Position numbers and translations under genes: made by a program
Source of the DNA: Carnobacterium_A sp049673005
GTDB lineage: Bacteria; Bacillota; Bacilli; Lactobacillales; Carnobacteriaceae
DNA: 8,797 nt
Assembly (NCBI RefSeq): GCF_049673005.1
Contig: NZ_JBATXB010000079.1
Span: 1-8,797 of the forward strand
Direction of reading: 5' to 3'
Part shown: positions 1 through 6,868 of the stretch, piece by piece
Layout: every line of letters starts with the position of its first letter
How positions within the stretch are numbered: position 1 is the stretch's first letter
Notes under the pieces: model-generated
Databases searched by the model: none
What the model was told of the DNA's origin: nothing
What the model saw: only the letters and a program-made list of their open reading frames with translations

Positions 1-359
1 CTAGAGCCTAGTCCATATTTTCGACCATTGGAACTATCTAATTCACTGTCCACTGTTAGACTGAAAAATGCTAATGACTTATTTAATTCTTTTGCGTATT
101 TTTCCGTTAATGTAATCGCGGCTAAAATATAATGAAAAGGATTTTCTCGTTTATCTAGTACCAATTGATCATTGTGCCTTCTCCATAAAATAGGTAAATT
201 GCCATACTGGAAAGATGTAATACTTCCAACATTTTTTGTTTGTTCAAGGGACACGGTTATAAATTGATCAACTGCTACAATAATAGCTGGGTGGCCAGGT
301 TCAACCACGGCGTACTCACCAGCAATGTAAAGCTTGCCGGGTGCTGAAACTTCTATCAT
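1..359 (-). CDS. mvaK2: Phosphomevalonate kinase, N-terminal part (cut by window edge)
   Basis: The product phosphorylates 5-phosphomevalonate to 5-diphosphomevalonate with ATP in the cytoplasmic mevalonate pathway. The first 119 residues are visible. They open with the GHMP-kinase N-terminal signature SAPGKLYIAGEYAVVEPGHP (about residues 5-24), typical of bacterial phosphomevalonate kinases. The frame runs off the left edge exactly where the glycine-rich ATP loop begins (KYGLGS, residues 114-119). The family is normally about 360 residues, so roughly two thirds lies outside the window. The ATG at 359-357 follows a strong AGGAGG about 8 bases upstream. The gene starts 35 bases after the mvaD stop with no terminator between. 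The order mvk-mvaD-mvaK2 is the standard one in Gram-positive cocci, which supports the assignment. Confidence 0.93.
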   Translation of the reverse strand, partial: MIEVSAPGKLYIAGEYAVVEPGHPAIIVAVDQFITVSLEQTKNVGSITSFQYGNLPILWRRHNDQLVLDKRENPFHYILAAITLTEKYAKELNKSLAFFSLTVDSELDSSNGRKYGLGS

Positions 360-394
360 GACTCATTTCCTCCTTTACTATTCAGTGTTGCTTT

Positions 395-1369
395 CTACTC
401 AGACAAAACTTTAAGCCCTTCACCAGGTTTGGCAATAATTAATTGGTCAGAGTCAAAGTGAGTTTCAAATCGTTTTTTTATTTTATCGCTATCTGTTAAG
501 CGGCAAAGAACCTTTACATTAGGGCCAGCATCCATTGTAAAATAACAAGGAAGACCTTCTTGACGCAATTGACGAACTAGTTGCATCGCAACTACACTAT
601 CTGGCTCCCAATAAGAAAGAGGAGGATTGGCACCTAACATTGTACCATGCATTTTCATTCCATTGCTTTCAGTTATTTCGCCCATTTTTTGGAAATCATG
701 CGAGTAGATAGCATCCTTAATCTCGATCAAGTCTTTAGCAGTGCTTTCTAGCCAACCTGAATAAAAAGGAGAAGTCTTAACGGTATTTTTCATTCCTTCA
801 CGACTTGAGATTTCTTTTTGACGACTATTCACAACAACGACTAGCATTCCAATATCCCAATCAGCGTCGTCGATTGGAACGGCATATGAATCAGTTGAAG
901 AAGTCCCCATTTGCCACTCAACGAAACCTCCATAAATACTGCGTGTTGCTGATCCTGAACCTTTTCTAGCAAAGAGTGATAATTCTCGCTTTGTTAACTG
1001 AAGGTTACAGGCTTCATTTGCAGCTCCAGCTAAAGCAGCCATCCCAGATGCAGAAGAAGCTAATCCAGCTGCAGTGGGTACAAAATTAGTACTTTTTATT
1101 AGTGCAGGAGAATGAATGCCGGCAGGTTTTCTGAATAAATCTAAAAAATGGCTAACTTTTTTAGTAGCAACGTCGTTTTGTAAAACGCCGTTTAAGTAAA
1201 AAGTGTCCTGTTGAATTGAGGAATCAAATGCAACAGAAGTGTCGGTATAAAAAGCATCCAACGTTAGAGAAAGACTGCTACTAGCTGGTAAGATAAGTTT
1301 CTCATCTCTTTTCCCCCAATATTTTATTAAAGCAATATTCGTATGTGCGCGTACTTTTTTCTCAGTCAT
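395..1369 (-). CDS. mvaD: Diphosphomevalonate decarboxylase
   Basis: The enzyme catalyses ATP-dependent decarboxylation of 5-diphosphomevalonate to isopentenyl diphosphate, the last step of the mevalonate route, in the cytoplasm. Family hallmarks are clear. Numbering from the start chosen here, they are NIALIKYWGK (about 11-20), the phosphate-binding loop PTAAGLASSASG (98-109), GSGSATRSIYGGFVEW (137-152) and the C-terminal TMDAGPNVKVL (278-288) with the presumed catalytic Asp near 280. At 324 residues it is full length. A longer frame starts at an ATG at 1378, but that ATG directly abuts the AAAGG ribosome binding site. The ATG at 1369 sits 8 bases from AAAGGA and one base after the mvk stop, so I take it as the real start. 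It is tightly coupled to mvk. Confidence 0.95.
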   Translation of the reverse strand: MTEKKVRAHTNIALIKYWGKRDEKLILPASSSLSLTLDAFYTDTSVAFDSSIQQDTFYLNGVLQNDVATKKVSHFLDLFRKPAGIHSPALIKSTNFVPTAAGLASSASGMAALAGAANEACNLQLTKRELSLFARKGSGSATRSIYGGFVEWQMGTSSTDSYAVPIDDADWDIGMLVVVVNSRQKEISSREGMKNTVKTSPFYSGWLESTAKDLIEIKDAIYSHDFQKMGEITESNGMKMHGTMLGANPPLSYWEPDSVVAMQLVRQLRQEGLPCYFTMDAGPNVKVLCRLTDSDKIKKRFETHFDSDQLIIAKPGEGLKVLSE

Positions 1370-1370
1370 C

Positions 1371-2303
1371 TTAATCATCCTTTCTCATGTTGTAAATCCA
1401 TGTATGTTTAGCACCGGCATTTAAAAGAACATCAGATAACTGAGAAGCATGCTCTTTATTTTTTGCTAAAGCAATCATACAACCACCTCGACCACCACCA
1501 GTTAATTTTGCACCCAGTGCTCCTGATTCTAATGAGGTATGGACAAGTGTGTTTAAGATAGTGTTGCTAACACCAAGAGAGTCAAGTAAGGTATGAGCTT
1601 GAGTCATATATACTCCTAATTGGTTCGTTTTGTTTTGTTGAATAGCCTGTTTAGCTTCTTTAGCTAATTGACCTAGTTGCTTTATTGAATCGTCTGTTTT
1701 TTTAGGATCAGAATGATACAAGAGTGCAATGTTTTCAACAGCTTCTTTTGTTTGACCAGTTATTCCAGTATCAGCAACGACTAGGTACGCGGATACTTTT
1801 AGTGGAAAGAATTCGAATTTTTGACCTTTGATATAGTAGAGAGGAGAAGTGCCACTGGTCATTGCAGCATCCAAACCACTTGGATTTCCATGAGCGATAG
1901 TTTCAGAAATATTTGTTAATTCTAATAAAACATCATTTGACAGAGACTCCTCAAAATAATGGAACAAAGCACGTATGGTTGCAACAGCAACAGCAGCACT
2001 AGAACCCATTCCTCTTTCGGCAGGAATCGTACTATTAATCGTAATATCAAAATTTTCAAGTGGTTTATCTAGTTTTTTTACAGTTTCAATAATAACCGTC
2101 ACTAAATTTAAAAGGCGCTTAGGAGCTTGAGATAAGGGCCCTTTATAAAAAAAACAGTCTAACGAAACAGGTCCGTTCGTAGTTTCAATCGTAGTTTCAA
2201 TGGCAGTAGCAAAGAAAGGGATAGCTATGGCAGGTTCGCCATAGACAACGGAGTGTTCTCCCATTAAAATGATTTTTCCGTTTGATATACCGGTCGCTTT
2301 CAT
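1371..2303 (-). CDS. mvk: Mevalonate kinase
   Basis: The product phosphorylates mevalonate to 5-phosphomevalonate, the first ATP-using step toward isopentenyl diphosphate. It is a GHMP-family kinase of 310 residues, the usual length. In order it shows the N-terminal substrate/ATP signature SNGKIILMGEHSVVYGEPA (7-25), the glycine/serine ATP loop PAERGMGSSAAVAVA (94-108), HGNPSGLDAA (138-147) with the presumed catalytic Asp145, and the C-terminal KLTGGGRGGCMIALA (266-280). The ATG at 2303 is preceded by AAGGAGG with about 7 bases spacing. It starts 31 bases after the TctA-like gene without an intervening terminator, so co-transcription with the transporter genes is likely. The gene is also called mvaK1. 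Confidence 0.95.
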   Translation of the reverse strand: MKATGISNGKIILMGEHSVVYGEPAIAIPFFATAIETTIETTNGPVSLDCFFYKGPLSQAPKRLLNLVTVIIETVKKLDKPLENFDITINSTIPAERGMGSSAAVAVATIRALFHYFEESLSNDVLLELTNISETIAHGNPSGLDAAMTSGTSPLYYIKGQKFEFFPLKVSAYLVVADTGITGQTKEAVENIALLYHSDPKKTDDSIKQLGQLAKEAKQAIQQNKTNQLGVYMTQAHTLLDSLGVSNTILNTLVHTSLESGALGAKLTGGGRGGCMIALAKNKEHASQLSDVLLNAGAKHTWIYNMRKDD

Positions 2304-2334
2304 AAGAGACCTCCTTTTTAAATGGTTTTGATTT

Positions 2335-3693
2335 TTATAAGTTTGCTAGTTTTTCAATAATCCAAGGTGCAGCATAAAGAGTCATAAACTGAATGCCATA
2401 ATTAACGCCCATTTTGTTTAATGAACCACAGACAATACCGATTAATAGAACACCAAAAATATTAATTAGTCCAGCATCCATGTAAGCCAATAGTAGAATA
2501 AATGAAATAAATAATCCGAGAACAGCTTCATGGGGTATCCGAGTCAAGACAAAACGAGAAATCACTTCAGCATAACGGTTAATAACAAAATAAGAAAGAC
2601 AACTTGCGATAACAGCACCAACTAAAATAGCCCAGATAAACTCACTTCTGCTTAATATATGGTGTAAATTGTTATCTACAGTAAAAACAGGAGGAGCATT
2701 AAATAAGGCATTTCCAGGACCAATAGAGGTAGGAGATAATGGAATACCTAACGCAATTAAAGGAATAATGATACCAGATAAATAGGTTGACTGAGCCAGC
2801 GCACTCATGGTTGTAATACTAGTTGTCGCCTTTTCAACTAAATCTTTCTTGCGGTTTCCAACTGCTCCACCAAATAAAATAATTAAACCAACAGGACTTA
2901 AAACAAAGAAAAAATTAGAAACTAAGGCTGCAAAAGAGGCAGACTTTATCTCTGATTTTGAGAGTATTTTCAATGGATTTAATGTTTGTTTGCTCGTTTG
3001 TTTTTCAGAGAGTGTAATATATTTTGGTTGATTGGTTAACATACTTTCTTGACCTTCTTTAGTTAACAATGAAAATAGCGAAATAATAAGCGGGCCAATT
3101 GTAATTCCTAAAAAGAAGGAAGTAGTAATATTCGTCTCTTTAGGAACAACTTCCAAGCCCCAATAAAGATAGCGTAAACTTTGAAATAATAATGCTAAAG
3201 GAATAATACTTAACAAAGCGAGAATTTTATTTTTACCGATTAAAGATAAAAAAATTGCACCAATAACAAATAATAATGGAGCATAAGGCTGAATGATTGT
3301 ACCATATGGTGCTAATAAATTAGCAACAACAAGTGAAATAGGAATGGAAATGACCGTTCCTATTAATGAGCCAGCAGCCATTTTCTTTATCGTCACAGCA
3401 GATAATCCTCTATTTTTCAAAAAAAGAGCATGCTCAATCATAGGACTAGATAACACACCGCCTGGTAAACCAACTAAAGCGGTTGGCATAGCATTGGTCA
3501 AATTTAACGTAATAATAGCTGAAATAAAAAAAGTTAAAATAATAATAGGTGGTGTTCCCGCTAATACTAGAGCTAATGATACAGGCACAAGAACGGAAGT
3601 CTCATCTGTTCCTGGTATAAAGCCAATAAAGGTATACAATAGAAAAGCAGATAAAGAAGCAACAACCATTTGAGAGAATAAAAGGATATCCAC
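2335..3693 (-). CDS. TctA-like permease (large membrane subunit of a tripartite tricarboxylate-type transporter)
   Basis: This is a strongly hydrophobic 452-residue protein with about ten predicted membrane segments, acting in the cytoplasmic membrane. It resembles the TctA permease family. It has GFIPG (24-28) in the first helical pair, then VGLPGGVLSSPMIEHALFLK (74-93) where TctA has its IPG...-DGYPMAK stretch. The second half-repeat contains PLIALGIPLSPTS (311-323), matching the TctA LGIPGSPT motif, and the C-terminus is an FGVLLIG-x-K-x-G segment. A charged loop (about 211-250) separates the two halves. Length is somewhat below the usual ~500. The start is GTG at 3693-3691, overlapping the TAG stop of the preceding gene by one base, with AAGGAG 10 bases upstream, which indicates translational coupling. 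The substrate cannot be read from sequence. Linkage to mevalonate kinase makes a carboxylate such as mevalonate a possibility only. Confidence 0.75.
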   Translation of the reverse strand: MDILLFSQMVVASLSAFLLYTFIGFIPGTDETSVLVPVSLALVLAGTPPIIILTFFISAIITLNLTNAMPTALVGLPGGVLSSPMIEHALFLKNRGLSAVTIKKMAAGSLIGTVISIPISLVVANLLAPYGTIIQPYAPLLFVIGAIFLSLIGKNKILALLSIIPLALLFQSLRYLYWGLEVVPKETNITTSFFLGITIGPLIISLFSLLTKEGQESMLTNQPKYITLSEKQTSKQTLNPLKILSKSEIKSASFAALVSNFFFVLSPVGLIILFGGAVGNRKKDLVEKATTSITTMSALAQSTYLSGIIIPLIALGIPLSPTSIGPGNALFNAPPVFTVDNNLHHILSRSEFIWAILVGAVIASCLSYFVINRYAEVISRFVLTRIPHEAVLGLFISFILLLAYMDAGLINIFGVLLIGIVCGSLNKMGVNYGIQFMTLYAAPWIIEKLANL

Positions 3694-3977
3694 TATTTGC
3701 TCACTCCTTGGTGTCTAGTTGTTTCTTTCTTTGGTTCATCATGATTGGTTGGATTTGTGATAACGCGTTTTGGTTTAATAAAGATACTCGAGAGTACAAA
3801 TCCTATCAAGGCACCTGCAAGTCCGAAGAAAAGCTGTTTACTTTTATCATCTATTGGTGCTAAGAAAAAAGCACCCATTGTTGAGAAACTCGAAAATAAA
3901 ATAGCTAAGATTAAACTTTGAATAGCTACAACATCTCCCCAAATTAAAACCATTTTTTTATTTACATCATCTTTCAT
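3693..3977 (-). CDS. Small two-helix membrane protein, possible TctB-like partner
   Basis: The product has 94 residues, with a short charged N-terminus, two hydrophobic segments (about 11-41 and 49-67) and a basic, hydrophilic C-terminal tail containing IKPKR. I do not recognise a conserved family motif. The role is inferred from position: its stop codon overlaps the GTG start of the TctA-like permease by one base. In tripartite tricarboxylate transporters the small membrane subunit TctB is encoded next to TctA, but TctB usually has four helices and about 150 residues, so this would be a reduced or unrelated partner. A longer frame begins at 3992, but that ATG lies in ATGGGAGGATTT, the ribosome binding site itself. 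The ATG at 3977 is 6-7 bases downstream of GGGAGGA and is preferred. It is probably the first gene of the operon running to mvaK2. Confidence 0.7.
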   Translation of the reverse strand: MKDDVNKKMVLIWGDVVAIQSLILAILFSSFSTMGAFFLAPIDDKSKQLFFGLAGALIGFVLSSIFIKPKRVITNPTNHDEPKKETTRHQGVSK

Positions 3978-4139
3978 ATAAAATCCTCCCATAATTAGTA
4001 ATACATATTTTATAAAATAGCAAATAACAGCAGAGACACTAGACCTCCAACACTATCATACTACACTAAGTTCGTTATTCATGACTAGTTAAGTTTCTTT
4101 TAAGATAACGCATTAAATTAAATTTGATTTAGAGAGAAC

Positions 4140-4168
4140 TACAAATAGTACAGATTATTTGTTATAAT
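4140..4168 (+). promoter_or_regulatory. Promoter of coaA (extended -10)
   Basis: A perfect TATAAT at 4163-4168 is preceded by TGT at 4160-4162, giving an extended -10 element. The -35 region 17 bases upstream (TACAAA) is a poor match, as is common with extended -10 promoters. Predicted transcription starts near 4175, about 30 bases before the coaA ATG, and the ribosome binding site CGGAGGG lies in between (4191-4197). On the opposite strand of this 227-base divergent region (3978-4204) I see only a weak candidate for the transporter-mevalonate operon, TATGAT at 4060-4055, without a convincing -35. Confidence 0.65.
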
Positions 4169-4204
4169 TGGACAGAAGTTTAAAAGAATACGGAGGGCCG
4201 CTGC

Positions 4205-5128
4205 ATGAAAGAATCAGCAACATTCCATATTATCGAACGTGATGAATGGAAAGAGTTAAATAAAAACACTGCTGCTCCATTGAGCCATCAAGAATTAGAA
4301 GAGCTAACCGGCTTAAACGACCGTATTTCTCTATTGGATGTCGAGGAAGTTTACGTACCGATTATCCAACTTCTGGATGTTTACATTCGTCAATATGAGC
4401 ACTTACAAGCAAAAAAAAATGCATTCTTAGGGCAAAAAATTGTAAAGAAACCATACATTATTGGAATAGCAGGAAGTGTGGCTGTTGGAAAAAGTACAGT
4501 CGCACGTTTGTTACAGACTTTGCTATCTCGTGTCTATAAGGACAAGACTGTAGATATGATTACGACAGATGGTTTTCTTTATCCCAATGAAACGTTACGT
4601 AAAGAGAATTTATTGAATCGGAAAGGTTTTCCTGAAAGCTATGATATGGCACGGTTGATTGCTTTTTTAGGAGATGTAAAAAATGGGAAAAAGGATGTAG
4701 TTTCTCCTGTTTACTCACATCAAATCTATGATATCGTTGAAGATGAGTTTCATTTATTGAATCAACCAGATATTCTAATAGTAGAAGGGATTAATATTCT
4801 TCAATTGCCTGCAAATGAACAAATCTATATTAGTGATTTTTTTGATTTTTCTATTTATGTAGATGCAGAACCTGACCAAATTGAAAAATGGTATTTAGAG
4901 AGATTTAGCACATTATTAGACACGGCATTTACGGATCCAAGCAACTATTATTTTCCCTATGCTCAAGGTAATCGCCTAGATGCATTTACAATGGCACGAG
5001 GAATTTGGAAAACAGTAAACTTGAAAAATTTAACGGAATTTATTATGCCGACTCGAAATAGGGCAGATTTAATCCTTCATAAGAGTGGGAATCATTATAT
5101 TGATCGATTATTGCTTAGGAAATATTAA
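4205..5128 (+). CDS. coaA: Pantothenate kinase, type I (CoaA)
   Basis: CoaA phosphorylates pantothenate to 4'-phosphopantothenate, the committed step of coenzyme A synthesis, in the cytoplasm. The 307 residues match the family length. Visible motifs are the Walker A loop GIAGSVAVGKST (87-98), TTDGFLYPN (120-128) and KGFPESYD (140-147). They are followed by SPVYSHQIYDI (167-177), the ILIVEGINIL strand (190-199) and a C-terminal FTMARGIWKTVNLKNL segment (261-276), all typical of bacterial type I kinases. Type III CoaX enzymes lack this P-loop. The ATG at 4205 follows GGAGGG by about 7 bases. No intrinsic terminator is seen after the stop; guaA begins 131 bases downstream with its own promoter, so partial read-through into guaA is possible. 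Confidence 0.95.
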   Translation: MKESATFHIIERDEWKELNKNTAAPLSHQELEELTGLNDRISLLDVEEVYVPIIQLLDVYIRQYEHLQAKKNAFLGQKIVKKPYIIGIAGSVAVGKSTVARLLQTLLSRVYKDKTVDMITTDGFLYPNETLRKENLLNRKGFPESYDMARLIAFLGDVKNGKKDVVSPVYSHQIYDIVEDEFHLLNQPDILIVEGINILQLPANEQIYISDFFDFSIYVDAEPDQIEKWYLERFSTLLDTAFTDPSNYYFPYAQGNRLDAFTMARGIWKTVNLKNLTEFIMPTRNRADLILHKSGNHYIDRLLLRKY

Positions 5129-5137
5129 AAAAAATTT

Positions 5138-5152
5138 AGAAAAGCGTTTTCG
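5138..5152. promoter_or_regulatory. cre-like palindrome upstream of guaA promoter
   Basis: The palindrome GAAAA-GCG-TTTTC (5139-5151) resembles the CcpA operator TGAAARCGYTTNC, differing mainly in the leading TG. It lies 6 bases upstream of the guaA -35 element. It is not followed by a T-tract, so it does not look like the coaA terminator. A chance AT-rich dyad cannot be excluded. Confidence 0.25.
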
Positions 5153-5157
5153 ACATA

Positions 5158-5186
5158 TTGATTTGTTTACTCAGAGTCGATACAAT
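5158..5186 (+). promoter_or_regulatory. Promoter of guaA
   Basis: TTGATT (5158-5163) and TACAAT (5181-5186) are separated by exactly 17 bases. They match the vegetative sigma-A consensus at 4 of 6 and 5 of 6 positions. Transcription would start near 5193, leaving a leader of about 67 bases, which is too short for a purine riboswitch. The leader carries the ribosome binding site GGGGTGA just before the start codon. Confidence 0.6.
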
Positions 5187-5259
5187 GAAGCGTAACAGAG
5201 AATTATACTTAAAATAGATAACGAACTGTAAAAAAGAAAAAATAGATGGGGTGAACTGT

Positions 5260-6816
5260 GTGGCAATAACTACTGATTTAACAAATGTTGAAAAAATTGT
5301 TGTACTAGATTTTGGAAGTCAATACAATCAATTGATTACTCGACGCATTAGAGAATTTGGCGTATTTTCTGAACTGATTTCTCATAAAGTAACAGCTGAA
5401 GAGCTGAGCAAGATGAATGCAAAAGGTATTATTTTCTCAGGCGGACCGATGAGTGTGTATGATGAAGGTGCATTCTCTGTTGATCCCGCTATTTTTGAGC
5501 TAGGGATTCCTATTTTAGGAATCTGTTATGGAATGCAATTGATGGCAACCGCACTAGGTGGAAAAGTAGAAGCCAGTTCAAATCGTGAATATGGAAAAGC
5601 AAAAATTAAAATGACGGATGTTTCTGCACCTTTATTTGAAGGTTTAGCAAAAGAAGAAACGGTTTGGATGAGTCATGGCGACTTAGTCACACAAGTTCCT
5701 GTAGGCTTTGAAGTTGCAGCAACTAGTCCTCATTGTCCAATTGCTTCTATGGTTGATACAAAAAGAAATTTCCATGCTTTCCAATTTCACGCAGAAGTAC
5801 GCCATACTGAACAAGGAAATGAAATGCTTAAGAACTTTGCTTTTTCCGTTTGTGGCTGTAAAGGAACTTGGAGTATCAGTAATTTTATCGATATTGAGAT
5901 TGCGAAAATTCGTGAAACAGTTGGTACTAAAAATGTGTTATTAGCTTTATCAGGTGGAGTAGATTCAAGTGTTGTTGGAGTCTTATTGCAAAAAGCTATC
6001 GGAGATCAACTAACGTGTATCTTTGTTGATCACGGTTTATTGCGTAAAAACGAAGGCGACCAAGTTATGGCTAGTTTAGAAGGTAAATTCGGTTTAAATG
6101 TTATTAGAGTAGATGCTAAAAAACGTTTTATGGATAAATTAGCTGGTGTTAGTGACCCAGAACAAAAACGTAAGATTATTGGGAATGAATTTATTTATGT
6201 TTTCGATGATGAAGCAACAAAACTAAAAGGCATTGAATTCTTAGCTCAAGGAACTCTCTATACAGATGTGATCGAAAGTGGAACAGATACTGCTGAAACC
6301 ATTAAATCACATCACAACGTTGGTGGACTTCCTGAAGACATGCAGTTTAAATTAATTGAACCATTAAACACCTTATTCAAAGATGAAGTACGTGAATTAG
6401 GAATTGAATTAGGTATGCCAGAAAGTTTAGTATGGCGTCAACCTTTCCCAGGTCCTGGATTAGGTATTCGTGTACTTGGCGAACTGACTGAAGAGAAAAT
6501 TGAAATCGTCCGTGAGAGTGATGCTATTCTTCGTGAAGAGATTGCATTAGCTGGACTTGACCGTGATGTATGGCAATACTTTACTGTGTTACCTGGTATT
6601 CGTAGCGTTGGAGTTATGGGTGACGGTCGTACGTATGATTACACTGTGGGTGTGCGTGCTGTTACTTCAATCGATGGTATGACAAGTGATTTTGCTCGTA
6701 TTCCATGGGATGTCTTGCAAAAGATATCTGTTCGTATCGTAAATGAAGTTGCACACGTTAACCGTATCGTGTATGACATAACAAGTAAGCCACCTTCAAC
6801 TATCGAGTGGGAATAG
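5260..6816 (+). CDS. guaA: GMP synthetase, glutamine-hydrolysing
   Basis: GuaA converts XMP to GMP using ATP and the amide nitrogen of glutamine, in the cytoplasm. At 518 residues it has both domains. The N-terminal class I glutaminase has GGPMSVYD (about 61-68), the catalytic Cys89 in GICYGMQ, and the His177/Glu179 pair in FHAEVRH; most relatives have Pro at position 178 where this has Ala. The ATP-pyrophosphatase domain has the PP-loop SGGVDSS (231-237), and the C-terminal dimerisation domain ends in the family's PPSTIEWE. A longer frame begins at GTG 5251, but those bases belong to the ribosome binding site GGGGTGA (5248-5254). The GTG at 5260 gives the normal N-terminus (MAITTDL...VEKIVVLDFGSQYNQL). 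A strong terminator follows 5 bases after the stop. A mobile-element integrase gene abuts it, convergent. Confidence 0.97.
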   Translation: MAITTDLTNVEKIVVLDFGSQYNQLITRRIREFGVFSELISHKVTAEELSKMNAKGIIFSGGPMSVYDEGAFSVDPAIFELGIPILGICYGMQLMATALGGKVEASSNREYGKAKIKMTDVSAPLFEGLAKEETVWMSHGDLVTQVPVGFEVAATSPHCPIASMVDTKRNFHAFQFHAEVRHTEQGNEMLKNFAFSVCGCKGTWSISNFIDIEIAKIRETVGTKNVLLALSGGVDSSVVGVLLQKAIGDQLTCIFVDHGLLRKNEGDQVMASLEGKFGLNVIRVDAKKRFMDKLAGVSDPEQKRKIIGNEFIYVFDDEATKLKGIEFLAQGTLYTDVIESGTDTAETIKSHHNVGGLPEDMQFKLIEPLNTLFKDEVRELGIELGMPESLVWRQPFPGPGLGIRVLGELTEEKIEIVRESDAILREEIALAGLDRDVWQYFTVLPGIRSVGVMGDGRTYDYTVGVRAVTSIDGMTSDFARIPWDVLQKISVRIVNEVAHVNRIVYDITSKPPSTIEWE

Positions 6817-6866
6817 AAATGAAAAAGCTGTTAGGCGTTGTTAAATCAACGTTCTAACAGCTTTTT
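6787..6866. other. Inferred integration locus at the 3' end of guaA (attL region)
   Basis: A convergent tyrosine integrase gene ends directly at the guaA terminator. The 3' end of guaA is a known insertion target for integrative elements and genomic islands. If this element entered there, the crossover lies in the last codons of guaA or in the hairpin just after it. No second copy of this stretch is visible in the window, so neither the att core nor the far end of the element can be defined here. Confidence 0.35.
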
Positions 6867-6868
6867 TT
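6822..6868 (+). terminator. Intrinsic terminator of guaA, probably bidirectional
   Basis: A 13-bp perfect stem pairs AAAAAGCTGTTAG (6822-6834) with CTAACAGCTTTTT (6854-6866). It is extended after a small bulge by CGTTG/CAACG around the loop TTAAAT. A run of seven T (6862-6868) follows on the plus strand. Read from the other strand the hairpin also ends in a T-run, so it could stop transcription from the integrase side. The T-run overlaps the integrase stop codon by two bases. Confidence 0.92.

Noticed and set aside
2807..3673. Plus-strand open frames at 2807-3031 and 3293-3673.
   Set aside because: They are antisense to the TctA-like gene, have no ribosome binding site and no recognisable protein features.
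5218..5227. ATAACGAACT before guaA, also present on the minus strand at 4078-4069 upstream of the transporter genes; considered as PurR boxes.
   Set aside because: Both differ from the PurBox core (CCGAAC with flanking A/T) at a key C plus another position, and no paired inverted box is found at the expected distance.
5193..5259. A guanine riboswitch in the guaA leader.
   Set aside because: The leader is only about 67 bases and lacks the conserved junction and loop sequences of a purine aptamer.
5708..5944. Plus-strand frame inside guaA.
   Set aside because: It lies wholly within guaA in another frame, with no start signal.
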